From contig JAGAUW010000008.1 in assembly GCA_017620615.1 (NCBI GenBank), positions 21,128 through 85,127 on the forward strand: a DNA stretch of 64,000 bases, given 5' to 3'. Origin of the DNA: Clostridia bacterium (GTDB lineage Bacteria > Bacillota > Clostridia > Monoglobales > Monoglobaceae). Shown one piece after another: positions 52,511 to 61,450 of this stretch. The notes below the pieces were generated by a model. The model had not been told where the DNA came from, ran no database searches, and saw only the letters and a list, made by a program, of their open reading frames with translations. Numbering within the stretch: position 1 is the first letter of the stretch; every line of letters starts with the position of its first letter. The position numbers and the translations under genes are program-made.

Positions 52511-53287
52511 CTAATCTTTTAAACTGAATATTTGTTTAAGAGCCGCTGCAACACCTGCATTATCAACATCATCCGTTATCATATCAGCCGCGTCTTTTAT
52601 TTCCTGTACAGCATTTCCCATAGCAACGCCAGTTCCCGCAGTCTCAATCATATCAAGGTCATTAAGGCTGTCACCCATGGCAATGCATCGACTCATATCA
52701 ACGCCAAACTCTTTGGCTGCAATCTCCATTCCACTGGACTTGGTGCAGCCATTCTGCAAAAGCTCTGCATATCCATTATGTTGCAAAATTACACAGCCTT
52801 TTAGAACACTCTCAAGCTCTTTTGGTGCCGTACCAAGAATTGTAAACTTTTCAATGGAAAAATCTTTCTTCATATATTCTGAAATGTTTTCCTCATTGAT
52901 GTTTATCCACTTGCCTTGTGCTTCTTCGATTATTCCCATAAAAAACATATTTTCAACGCCTTCAAGAACACCGATTATACCATTTTTCAGGTTATATTCG
53001 CAAAAAGCTTTTATGTTTTCTCGGGTCATTGTTTTCAGAAAAACTTCTTTTTTTCCTATAACAACCCTTGCACCTGCTCCGCTGACAACGCCGTCAAAAT
53101 ATTTTTCTATATCAATGTTTTCCGGGAGATATGCTGTCGCCCTGCCTGTGCTGATTAACACTTTGTGCCCCAATGCTCTCACCTTTTGTATAACGTCAAG
53201 ATTTTTCTTGAGTGCTGCTTGCGAACCGCCCATAAGGGTCCCGTCAATATCAAGGAAAATTGCATATTTATCATTCATTGTTTCCAT
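52511..53287 (-). CDS. Cof-type HAD-superfamily phosphatase
   Basis: 258 residues. HAD motifs: I AIFLDIDGTLMGG (Asp13, Asp15), II VLISTGRATAYLP, III a lysine near SSGMEIAAKEFGV and IV AMGDSLNDLDMIETAGTGVA. The C2-type cap identifies the Cof group, which dephosphorylates sugar phosphates or nucleotides such as FMN; the substrate is not known. Start ATG 53287 has GGAG seven bases upstream. Confidence 0.88.
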   Translation of the reverse strand: METMNDKYAIFLDIDGTLMGGSQAALKKNLDVIQKVRALGHKVLISTGRATAYLPENIDIEKYFDGVVSGAGARVVIGKKEVFLKTMTRENIKAFCEYNLKNGIIGVLEGVENMFFMGIIEEAQGKWININEENISEYMKKDFSIEKFTILGTAPKELESVLKGCVILQHNGYAELLQNGCTKSSGMEIAAKEFGVDMSRCIAMGDSLNDLDMIETAGTGVAMGNAVQEIKDAADMITDDVDNAGVAAALKQIFSLKD

Positions 53288-53393
53288 TTTTAATCTCCAT
53301 TTTCTATGCTTTAATCTTATCACTTGCAAGTATTTTTGTCAATACAATTCATCCTTAGTATCCCCATTTGTTCAAGCTTTTAAAAAGAAAAAA

Positions 53394-53421
53394 CATATTC
53401 ATAGTAGCTTGTGCATAACAT
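53394..53421 (+). promoter_or_regulatory. Sigma-E-like promoter of spoIVA
   Basis: CATATT (53394-53399), 14-base spacer, CATAACAT (53414-53421). Close to the Bacillus sigma-E pattern (-35 ATA-type, 14 bases, -10 CATACAAT-like); spoIVA is a sigma-E gene in Bacillus. Confidence 0.6.
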
Positions 53422-53463
53422 TGTATCAAGATAACAAGGTAAAAAATCCAAGGAGGAATAAAA

Positions 53464-54942
53464 ATGCTGGAATATAACATCTACAACGACATCGCAAAAC
53501 GTACCGACGGCGATGTATACTTAGGTGTTGTGGGGCCCGTAAGAACAGGAAAATCAACCTTTATAAAAAACTTTATGAATCTTATGGTTATCCCAAACAT
53601 CGAAAATGACCACAAGCGTGAACGTGCAATGGACGAACTCCCGCAAAGTGCAGGTGGCAGAATGATTATGACCACCGAGCCGAAATTTATCCCGAACGAA
53701 GCTGTAACCGTACGACTTGAGGACAACACATCCTTTAAAATCCGTCTTATTGACTGTGTTGGTTATATAGTAGACAGTGCTCTGGGATATATAGAGGGTG
53801 ATTCGCCGCGCATGGTTATGACTCCTTGGTCGGACTCACCCATTCCGTTTCGCGAAGCCGCTGAAACAGGCACCAAAAAGGTCATAACCGAGCACTCCAC
53901 CGTGGGAATTGTTGTCACAACCGACGGCAGTATAACAGATATAGACAAAGAAGATTATATGGATGCAGAAGAACAGGTGGTGGGAGAGCTACGTGATTTA
54001 GGAAAGCCTTTTATTATTATTTTGAACACTGTCGATCCACATTCCGAAAACACATGTGAATATAAGGAATTCCTTGAGGAAAAATATAAAACTTCCGTTC
54101 TTCCCATAAACTGTATGGATCTCTCAATGGATGACATAAATCGGCTAATGGAACATCTTCTCTTGGCGTTCCCAGTCACCGAAATTCGTATGAATCTGCC
54201 CTCCTGGGCAGACGCGCTCAGCAACAACCACTGGCTCAAAGCCGCCCTGCAAAATTTTATAATGGATGCGCCACAAGGTCAGCTAAAGCTTTCAGATGCA
54301 AAAGCCCTTGTTCCGTGGCTTTTGGAAAACGAATTTATAACCGACGTAACCATTTCTGATATAAATATGGTGGACGGCACCATTGACCTTTCCTTAACCA
54401 TACCCGATGAGCTTTATTACAAAATAATCAAAGAAATGACGGGCTTCGAGGTAGAAAACGAGGAGAATCTTATGCATCTTCTTTGCGAGCTTTCGGATGT
54501 AAAGAAAAAATATGACAAGGTCTCTTATGCACTTGAAGAAGTAAACCGCAAGGGCTATGGTATTGTATCTCCCTCCATTGATGAGCTTGCTCTTGAAGAG
54601 CCTGAAATTGTAAAGCAAGGAAGCCGTTTTGGCGTTCGTCTTAAGGCTTCTGCACCGTCTATACATATGATTCGTGCAGATATCGAAACCGAGGTTTCGC
54701 CAATCGTGGGAACTGAAAAACAATCCGAAGAGCTTGTTCACTATTTGCTTAAGGAGTTTGAGGTTGACCCGCAGAAAATATGGGAGTCCAATATTTTCGG
54801 AAAATCCCTGCACGAGCTTGTAAACGAAGGTCTTCACAACAAGCTTTATCATATGCCCGATGATGCCCAGATGAAGCTTCAGGAAACTCTCACAAAAATA
54901 ATAAACGAGGGCTCGGGCGGTCTGATTTGTATAATACTTTAA
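53464..54942 (+). CDS. spoIVA: Stage IV sporulation protein A (spore coat morphogenetic ATPase)
   Basis: 492 residues, usual length. N-terminal TRAFAC-type ATPase domain with Walker A GPVRTGKST (24-32) and a switch-like RLIDCVGYIVDSALGY, then a middle domain and a conserved C-terminal localisation region ending in EGSGGLICIIL. It polymerises on the forespore surface using ATP and forms the base of the coat. AAGGAGGA precedes ATG 53464. Confidence 0.97.
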   Translation: MLEYNIYNDIAKRTDGDVYLGVVGPVRTGKSTFIKNFMNLMVIPNIENDHKRERAMDELPQSAGGRMIMTTEPKFIPNEAVTVRLEDNTSFKIRLIDCVGYIVDSALGYIEGDSPRMVMTPWSDSPIPFREAAETGTKKVITEHSTVGIVVTTDGSITDIDKEDYMDAEEQVVGELRDLGKPFIIILNTVDPHSENTCEYKEFLEEKYKTSVLPINCMDLSMDDINRLMEHLLLAFPVTEIRMNLPSWADALSNNHWLKAALQNFIMDAPQGQLKLSDAKALVPWLLENEFITDVTISDINMVDGTIDLSLTIPDELYYKIIKEMTGFEVENEENLMHLLCELSDVKKKYDKVSYALEEVNRKGYGIVSPSIDELALEEPEIVKQGSRFGVRLKASAPSIHMIRADIETEVSPIVGTEKQSEELVHYLLKEFEVDPQKIWESNIFGKSLHELVNEGLHNKLYHMPDDAQMKLQETLTKIINEGSGGLICIIL

Positions 54943-54944
54943 AA

Positions 54945-54986
54945 CAAATAAGGACTTTAGGTTTTTATCCTAAAGTCCATTTTTTA
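54945..54986. terminator. Bidirectional terminator between spoIVA and hisK
   Basis: GGACTTTAGG / CCTAAAGTCC with flanking T runs. Confidence 0.9.
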
Positions 54987-55769
54987 TTTGCAAAAATTTA
55001 TCTTACCAAATCCCATATCAAGAGCCATTTTCTCATATCTTGAGAACTCATAACAGAGTGTTGCCATGCTGTGACTGTCACTTGAAAGGATTACCTTTCC
55101 ACCCTCTTGTCTGATATATGAGAGCAATGAATTTTCAGGGTAAGGCTCGTTTCTATATCCCCGAGCTACTGCACCCATATTTATTTCAAATGGTTTTTTA
55201 TATGGAATAAGCTTGTCAATGGCATCCCTTGCTGCCTTGACATAACGTGGATTTTGCGTGTCAAACAACTTGTTTCCCTCATTAAACTTGGTTATCAAAT
55301 CAAAGTGTCCAATTATGTCGGCGTTGGTTTTTCTTACCACATCGCCTACAAGCAAAAAATAGTCCTCAGCCAGTGAATAATAATCGCCGCCATAAAACTC
55401 ACTTGCAATCCTGACAAAAGATTCTTCACTTTCGTCAATGGCCGAAATATTGCCATCTTTTTTTACATAGTGCACAGAGCCGATTATATAATCAGGCGAA
55501 AATTGTGGCTCATCCGAAAAATAATCCTGCTCAATTCCGCAAAGGATTTCAATTTTATCCTTGTATTTTTCTTTCAGCCCATTTATTTGGTTTTTGTATT
55601 CAGTTGTGTTTTCCTGACTCATACAAAAGGACGCATCAAAGGGCGTATACCCGTGCCCCGAAAAGCCAAGGCATGTCATTCCCATGCTGATAGCCGACAG
55701 TACCATTTCCTCAGGACTGTTTTGCCCGTCGCAAAGGTTCGTATGAACGTGAAAATCCTCTAAAATCAT
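54984..55769 (-). CDS. hisK: Histidinol-phosphatase, PHP type
   Basis: 261-residue PHP-family phosphatase removing phosphate from L-histidinol phosphate. Metal ligands: [11 protein letters not shown] (residues 4-14), [28 protein letters not shown] and [10 protein letters not shown]. It overlaps hisIE by four bases (ATGA), fixing its role in histidine synthesis. The symbol follows Firmicutes usage. Confidence 0.92.
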   Translation of the reverse strand: MILEDFHVHTNLCDGQNSPEEMVLSAISMGMTCLGFSGHGYTPFDASFCMSQENTTEYKNQINGLKEKYKDKIEILCGIEQDYFSDEPQFSPDYIIGSVHYVKKDGNISAIDESEESFVRIASEFYGGDYYSLAEDYFLLVGDVVRKTNADIIGHFDLITKFNEGNKLFDTQNPRYVKAARDAIDKLIPYKKPFEINMGAVARGYRNEPYPENSLLSYIRQEGGKVILSSDSHSMATLCYEFSRYEKMALDMGFGKINFCK

Positions 55770-56416
55770 TTGGTCATCTTCTCCTGCTTGACTTTGTGGT
55801 CGATTACGTGGCGGGAAGCAAGCTCTTTATGAATGTCTTCAACCGAAATCCCCATTTCCACCATCAAAACCATAACGTGATAGCAAAGGTCTGCAATCTC
55901 ATAAATTGTTTCCTTTTTGTCATCAGCCTTTGCCGCAATTATTACCTCTGTGTTTTCTTCTCCAACCTTTTTCAGAATTTTGTCAATTCCCTTTTCAAAA
56001 AGGTATGTGGTATAGGACCCCTCTTTTTTCTCGATTTTTCTGCCTTTTAAAAGCTCCATAAGCGCATCGAGAGAAAATTCGTTTTTATCTTCACTCTGCC
56101 AGAGTTCATTGTTAAAGCAGGAATCCGTGCCCATATGGCAGGCAGGTCCGTCCTTTTCAACCACAACAACAAGTGCATCCTTGTCACAATCCGCTATTAT
56201 TGAAACAATGTGCTGATAGTTTCCGCTGGTTTCACCTTTGAGCCAAAGCTCCTGTCTTGACCTGCTCCAAAAACAAGTAAGTCCTTTTTCCATAGAGATT
56301 CTGAGGCTCTCTTTATTCATATACGCAAGGGTAAGTACCTTTTTTGAAATGCTGTCTACCACTATTGCAGGGATAAGACCCTTTTCGTCAAATTTGAGTT
56401 CATCAATGTTTATCAT
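55766..56416 (-). CDS. hisIE: Bifunctional phosphoribosyl-AMP cyclohydrolase / phosphoribosyl-ATP pyrophosphatase
   Basis: 216 residues. HisI half (about 1-110): [26 protein letters not shown] and [12 protein letters not shown] hold the zinc cysteines. HisE half (about 118-205): [18 protein letters not shown] and [13 protein letters not shown]. It hydrolyses PR-ATP and opens the purine ring, steps two and three. 14 bases after hisF. Confidence 0.96.
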   Translation of the reverse strand: MINIDELKFDEKGLIPAIVVDSISKKVLTLAYMNKESLRISMEKGLTCFWSRSRQELWLKGETSGNYQHIVSIIADCDKDALVVVVEKDGPACHMGTDSCFNNELWQSEDKNEFSLDALMELLKGRKIEKKEGSYTTYLFEKGIDKILKKVGEENTEVIIAAKADDKKETIYEIADLCYHVMVLMVEMGISVEDIHKELASRHVIDHKVKQEKMTK

Positions 56417-56430
56417 AAGCCATGCTCCTT

Positions 56431-57189
56431 TTAAATTCTCATATCAATTCCGTTTTCTTTCAGTTCACGTTTGAGGTCAGAAATCTCAACCTCTCCAAAA
56501 TGGAAAATTGACGCCGCAAGTCCCGCATCAACTTTTGGGACTTCCTTGAAAAGCGTGATAAAATCTTTGATGCCGCCTGCACCACCTGATGCTATAACGG
56601 GAACTGACACCGCATTACATACCGCATCAAGCATCTCAAGGTCAAAGCCTTTTTTCACGCCATCCGTATCTATGGAATTGAGCACCACTTCGCCTGCCCC
56701 CATATCCACGCATCTCTTTATCCATTCCACCGCTTCCATTCCTGTGTTCTCACGGCCGCCTTTTGAGAACACCCTGAAAACTCCATCAACCCTTTTCACA
56801 TCGGCAGAAATAACAACACACTGGTCGCCATAGCGTTTCGCCGCCTCATATATAAGATTTGGATTTCGTATAGCACCCGAATTCACACTGACCTTGTCGG
56901 CACCGCACTTTAAAACTCTGTCAAAATCACTGAGTTCATTTATTCCGCCGCCAACAGTCAGGGGAATAAAAATCGTTCTTGCCACCTCTTTTAAAATATC
57001 TGTAAAAAGCGCTCTTTCTTCAAAGGACGCAGTTATATCATAAAAAACCAGTTCATCAGCACCATTCTCAGAATAATATTTCGCAAGCTCCACAGGAGAC
57101 GATACATCCGAAATTCCCTCAAAATTCACACCTTTTACCACCCTGCCGTTTCTTACATCAAGGCAGGGGATTATTCTTTTTGTTATCAT
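56431..57189 (-). CDS. hisF: Imidazole glycerol phosphate synthase, cyclase subunit
   Basis: 252-residue (beta-alpha)8 barrel. Asp11 in [13 protein letters not shown] and the second catalytic Asp in [12 protein letters not shown]; phosphate sites [12 protein letters not shown] and [10 protein letters not shown]. With HisH it turns PRFAR and glutamine-derived ammonia into imidazole glycerol phosphate and AICAR. Start overlaps the hisA stop by four bases. Confidence 0.97.
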   Translation of the reverse strand: MITKRIIPCLDVRNGRVVKGVNFEGISDVSSPVELAKYYSENGADELVFYDITASFEERALFTDILKEVARTIFIPLTVGGGINELSDFDRVLKCGADKVSVNSGAIRNPNLIYEAAKRYGDQCVVISADVKRVDGVFRVFSKGGRENTGMEAVEWIKRCVDMGAGEVVLNSIDTDGVKKGFDLEMLDAVCNAVSVPVIASGGAGGIKDFITLFKEVPKVDAGLAASIFHFGEVEISDLKRELKENGIDMRI

Positions 57190-57899
57190 TTTGCCACCTC
57201 TATTGCTTCATCAAGCGAAATCGCTTTGGTATAATATGCCTTTCCTATAATTGCGCCATAAAGGTCCATATCCGCAAGAGCCTTCACATCATCAATGGTA
57301 GAAACTCCGCCTGACGCCACAATGTTCATATCAAATTTTTCTGACAGCTCACGATAAAGCTCGCGGTTTGTGCCCTGCATAGCACCATCCTTTGAAACAT
57401 CCGTGCAGATAAGGGTTTTTACGCCGATTTTCTGCATCATTTCACAAAACTGGAAGCAGGTATATTCCGATTTCTCTGTCCAACCCTTTATCGCCACAAA
57501 GCCGTCTTTTACATCCACGCCAACAGCAATTTTTTCGCCGTATTTCGCAACTGCCGCCGTCAAAAAGTCCTTGTCATTCACAGCAGCTGTACCTAAGATA
57601 ACCCTGTCTATCCCTGCATCAATATATTTGTCAACAACAGCCATACTGCGAATTCCACCGCCAATCTCCACAAAAAGATTGGTTTTTTCAGTCACCTGGC
57701 GTACTATCTCAAGATTCGGAGTATCGCCGTTTTTTGCACCCTCAAGGTCAACCATATGTATATGAGTTGCGCCTTGGCTCTCAAATTCATAAGCAATTTC
57801 TATTGGGTTTTCGCTGTAAACTGTCATATTTTCATATTCGCCACGAAGAAGACGCACAGCTTTTCCCTCATATAAATCTATCGCAGGAAAAATCAACAT
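57186..57899 (-). CDS. hisA: ProFAR isomerase
   Basis: 237-residue (beta-alpha)8 barrel; isomerises ProFAR to PRFAR. Catalytic Asp in FPAIDLYEGKAVRL and in ICTDVSKDGAMQGTN; phosphate loops EIGGGIRS and VASGGVSTIDDV. Start overlaps the hisH stop by seven bases. Confidence 0.97.
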   Translation of the reverse strand: MLIFPAIDLYEGKAVRLLRGEYENMTVYSENPIEIAYEFESQGATHIHMVDLEGAKNGDTPNLEIVRQVTEKTNLFVEIGGGIRSMAVVDKYIDAGIDRVILGTAAVNDKDFLTAAVAKYGEKIAVGVDVKDGFVAIKGWTEKSEYTCFQFCEMMQKIGVKTLICTDVSKDGAMQGTNRELYRELSEKFDMNIVASGGVSTIDDVKALADMDLYGAIIGKAYYTKAISLDEAIEVAK

Positions 57900-58522
57900 A
57901 TGTCCGCCACCCCCATCTCACAAAACGCACGAAGTATACGGAGTCCCACATCACCGCTTTTTTCGGGGTGGAACTGACATCCGCACACATTTTTATGAGC
58001 AACAGCTGCAGTAAGCTCTGCGCCATATTCAGCCGTTGCAATAGTGCTTTCTGTGCAATTTGCTCCATAATATGAGTGAACAAAATAAACGTGTTCACCC
58101 TCATTTATATACTTAAATATCGGATGCTTTTCGCCTTTTAGATGAAGTCCGTTCCAGCCGATATGCGGAATTTTTAGGTCTTTTGGTATAACCTCGCCAA
58201 TTGACCTGACTTCACCCCTGATGAGCCCAAGTCCCTGATGCTCACCATATTCAAAGCTCTTTTCAAGAAGCATCTGCATACCAAGGCAAATTCCCATAAG
58301 TGGTTTTCCTGATTTGGCTTCATCAATAACCACCTGGTCAAGTCCTGTATCCTTAAGCTTCTTTATGGCATCCTCAAACGCACCAACGCCAGGAAGAATA
58401 ATTCTGTCCGCCGTCCTCAGGACTTTTTCATCACTTGTAACAACGATTTCTTCGCCGATTGCCTCCATTGAGCTTTTAAGTGAAAACAAATTTCCTACGC
58501 CGTAATCCACAATCGCAGTCAT
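57893..58522 (-). CDS. hisH: Imidazole glycerol phosphate synthase, glutaminase subunit
   Basis: 209 residues. Class I glutaminase: nucleophile Cys in MGICLGMQMLLE, and the His-Glu pair in GCQFHPEKSGDVG. Delivers ammonia to HisF. ATG at 58522 overlaps the hisB stop by one base; a TTG one codon upstream is in frame but less likely. Confidence 0.96.
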   Translation of the reverse strand: MTAIVDYGVGNLFSLKSSMEAIGEEIVVTSDEKVLRTADRIILPGVGAFEDAIKKLKDTGLDQVVIDEAKSGKPLMGICLGMQMLLEKSFEYGEHQGLGLIRGEVRSIGEVIPKDLKIPHIGWNGLHLKGEKHPIFKYINEGEHVYFVHSYYGANCTESTIATAEYGAELTAAVAHKNVCGCQFHPEKSGDVGLRILRAFCEMGVADIC

Positions 58523-59109
58523 CAAAGTACCCCTTTCGTTGACGGAATTTCATTTTCAAAACCGACCTCTTTCGCTACAGCTTGTTTAAGGCTTCTGGCA
58601 ACCGATTTGAAAGCACCCTCAATAATGTGGTGAGAATTTGTTCCTGCCAGCTGAACTATATGAACCGTACACTGTGCCTCTCTTACAAACGCCAACCAGA
58701 ATTCTTCCACCAATTCGGTATCAAATTCTCCAACCTTTTCTGTTGGGATGCCTAGCTTATAAGAAAGTCCTGAACGTCCCGACAAATCAACCGCAGAAAG
58801 AATGAGTGCTTCATCCATAGGAAGCATCATATTTCCGTAACGGATAATGCCCATTTTATCGCCAAGTGCCTCATTAAAGGCTTGTCCAAGACAGATGCCC
58901 ACGTCTTCGGCTGTATGATGAAAATCAACATTTGTGTCTCCGTCACACTTGACAGAAAGGTCAAATCGTGAGTGCTTTGCAAAAAGAGTCAGCATATGGT
59001 CAAGAAAACCACAGCCCGAATCAATATCACTCTTTCCGCTTCCGTCAAGATTGATAGAAAGCTGTATTTTTGTTTCTTTTGTTTCTCTTTTTATCTCACT
59101 TTTTCTCAT
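58522..59109 (-). CDS. hisB: Imidazoleglycerol-phosphate dehydratase
   Basis: 195 residues, the monofunctional dehydratase without a HAD phosphatase domain. Manganese ligands appear in CGFLDHMLTLFAKH, VDFHHTAEDVGICLG and the repeat-half GTNSHHIIEGAFKSVA. Overlaps hisC by four bases (ATGA). Confidence 0.97.
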   Translation of the reverse strand: MRKSEIKRETKETKIQLSINLDGSGKSDIDSGCGFLDHMLTLFAKHSRFDLSVKCDGDTNVDFHHTAEDVGICLGQAFNEALGDKMGIIRYGNMMLPMDEALILSAVDLSGRSGLSYKLGIPTEKVGEFDTELVEEFWLAFVREAQCTVHIVQLAGTNSHHIIEGAFKSVARSLKQAVAKEVGFENEIPSTKGVL

Positions 59110-60170
59110 TTATTTTCCTCCAGAATTTCGCTTACTGCCCGCAGGAAAGATTGCATTTGCTTTTTCGTCCCCACGGTTATGCGATTGTATTCCTTTATTC
59201 TGTCGCCATCAAAATGCCGCACTAAAATTCCCTTTTCTCGAAGACGATTATAAATCATTTCTCCAGAAAGTGTCTTGTGCTTTGCAAAAATAAAGTTTGC
59301 AGCCGAATCTGTAAATTCAAAATCCATCATCAAAAGCATTTTCTTTGTATATTCACGGGTTTCACAAATTGATTTGCAATTCTTTCTGGTATAAGCCTCG
59401 TCTTCTAAAACACCAAGCCCCGACGCCATTGTCATTTTGTTGATGTTGTATGGATTTGTGGAATACTTTATGGTGTTTAGGTCCCTTATCAAGGCTTTTG
59501 AGCCAATTCCAAGACCAAGCCTTGCCCCCGCCATAGAGCGCGATTTCGAAAATGTCTGTGTAACCAAAAGGTTGTCGTATTTCTTTATAAGGGGTACTGC
59601 ACTTTCGCCGCCAAAATCTATGTACGCTTCATCAATTACAACCACGTTATTGGGGTTGCCCCTTACAATTTCTTCAATTTCAGAAAGACTCAAAAGAATT
59701 CCCGTAGGTGCATTGGGGTTAGCAATAAATATTGTTTTTCCAACGTTCATATAATCATTGATATTTATTCCGAAATCATCCTTCAGGGGAATTTCTTCAT
59801 AAGGCACATTCAAAAGCTGTGCAAACACCTTGTAAAAACCATATGTAATATCAGGGAAAACCGCAGGGGTATTTTCGTCACAATATGCCATAAATGCAAA
59901 ATTTAGAATTTCATCCGAGCCGTTTGTAATTAGTATTTCATCAGGCTCAACGCCCCATATTTCAGCCATCCTTTGTGTAAGTTCCTGACAAGTGGGGTCA
60001 GGATAAAGCTGAAGTTCTCTTGCCGCATCAAAGGCACATCTTACCGCTTTTTTTGACGGTGGATACGGTGATTCATTTGTATTGAGCTTGACCAGATCTT
60101 TTATCTTTGGTTGCTCGCCCGGGGTGTAAGGTGTAAGGTTGTCAAATTTCCTGCTGAAAAATCTGCTCAT
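59106..60170 (-). CDS. hisC: Histidinol-phosphate aminotransferase
   Basis: 354-residue fold-type-I PLP enzyme. PLP lysine in TFSKSRSMAGARLG, the Asp in VVIDEAYIDFG and C-terminal Arg region KGILVRHFDG. The start at ATG 60170 has GAGGAG upstream, the same bases that end hisD; a longer frame would overlap hisD. Confidence 0.95.
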   Translation of the reverse strand: MSRFFSRKFDNLTPYTPGEQPKIKDLVKLNTNESPYPPSKKAVRCAFDAARELQLYPDPTCQELTQRMAEIWGVEPDEILITNGSDEILNFAFMAYCDENTPAVFPDITYGFYKVFAQLLNVPYEEIPLKDDFGININDYMNVGKTIFIANPNAPTGILLSLSEIEEIVRGNPNNVVVIDEAYIDFGGESAVPLIKKYDNLLVTQTFSKSRSMAGARLGLGIGSKALIRDLNTIKYSTNPYNINKMTMASGLGVLEDEAYTRKNCKSICETREYTKKMLLMMDFEFTDSAANFIFAKHKTLSGEMIYNRLREKGILVRHFDGDRIKEYNRITVGTKKQMQSFLRAVSEILEENK

Positions 60171-60174
60171 TGTA

Positions 60175-61449
60175 TCACTCCTCAATTCTGATTGTCGCAC
60201 TTTTTGCATGAGCTGTCAAGCCCTCTTTTTCAGCGAAATATGCTACGTCCTCCGCTACCTTTTTAAGTGCATCTCGTGTGTAATATGTATATTGGGTCTT
60301 CTTCACAAAATCATCCACTGACAGCGGACTTGAAAACTTGGCTGTGCCACTTGTTGGAAGTGTATGATTTGCTCCTGCAAGATAATCGCCCAAAGCCTCA
60401 GGACAGTTTCTTCCCATAAAAATTGAGCCTGCGTGTCTTACCTTGTCAAGATAGTCAAAGGGATTGTCCACGCAAAGTTCCAAGTGCTCCGGTGCAATCT
60501 CGTTTGCAATTTCAATGGCCGCCTCAAGATTGTCTGCCACAATAATTTTTCCATTATCATCAATGGATTTTCGTGCAATTTCAGCACGGGAAAGCCTTGG
60601 TATCTGATTCTCAATTTCCTTTTGTACTGCCTCAGCTAATTCACCACTGTCCGTTACAAGCACTGCGCTTGCCAAAACATCGTGTTCCGCCTGAGAAAGA
60701 AGGTCCGCTGCCACGTGACGAGGATTGCTCTTTCCGTCAGCAACAACAAGAATTTCGCTTGGTCCTGCTATCATATCGATTGAAACCTTGCCAAAAACCT
60801 GCTTCTTGGCTTCCGCCACAAAAGCATTTCCCGGACCCACGATTTTGTCAACCTTTGGTACACTTTCCGTTCCGTATGCAAGGGCTGCAACAGCCTGTGC
60901 CCCGCCAACCTTGAATATTCGGTCAACGCCTGCTATTTTTGCCGCCGCCAAAATAACGGGGTTAACTTTCCCCTCGCTGTTTGGAGGTGTAACAATAACC
61001 ACTTCCCCTACCCCTGCAATTTTTGCAGGTATTGAATCCATCAACACCGTTGACGGATATGTGGCTGTTCCTCCCGGAACATAAAGTCCAGCACGGTCAA
61101 CAGGGATAACCTTTTGTCCTGTAACAACGCCATCTGCATCGTTTATTATAAAGCTGTTTCGCACCTGCTTTTCGTGGAACCTCTTGATATTTGCCGCAGC
61201 CTTTTTTAATACATCTAAAAACCTTGATTCCACCAGCTTCAACGCTTCCTCAATTTCCTCTTTTGAAACCTCAAGGGAAGAAAGCTTTGCCTTGTCAAAC
61301 TTTTCGCAGTATTCAAAAAGTGCCTTATCGCCATTTTCCTTTACATTTTCTATTATTTCAGCAACAATTTTTTCTACATCCATTTTGGGAACAACCCGGG
61401 AAAAAACGTCCTTATTGTCTACCTCGCCGTACTTAAGTATCTTTATCAT
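60175..61449 (-). CDS. hisD: Histidinol dehydrogenase
   Basis: 424 residues; oxidises histidinol to histidine in two NAD-dependent steps with one zinc. Markers: [58 protein letters not shown], and [20 protein letters not shown]. One base separates it from the HisZ-HisG stop. Confidence 0.97.
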   Translation of the reverse strand: MIKILKYGEVDNKDVFSRVVPKMDVEKIVAEIIENVKENGDKALFEYCEKFDKAKLSSLEVSKEEIEEALKLVESRFLDVLKKAAANIKRFHEKQVRNSFIINDADGVVTGQKVIPVDRAGLYVPGGTATYPSTVLMDSIPAKIAGVGEVVIVTPPNSEGKVNPVILAAAKIAGVDRIFKVGGAQAVAALAYGTESVPKVDKIVGPGNAFVAEAKKQVFGKVSIDMIAGPSEILVVADGKSNPRHVAADLLSQAEHDVLASAVLVTDSGELAEAVQKEIENQIPRLSRAEIARKSIDDNGKIIVADNLEAAIEIANEIAPEHLELCVDNPFDYLDKVRHAGSIFMGRNCPEALGDYLAGANHTLPTSGTAKFSSPLSVDDFVKKTQYTYYTRDALKKVAEDVAYFAEKEGLTAHAKSATIRIEE

Positions 61450-61450
61450 T

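Noticed and set aside
52677..53477. 266-codon plus-strand frame over the Cof phosphatase gene
   Set aside because: Antisense shadow; the minus-strand frame carries all HAD motifs.
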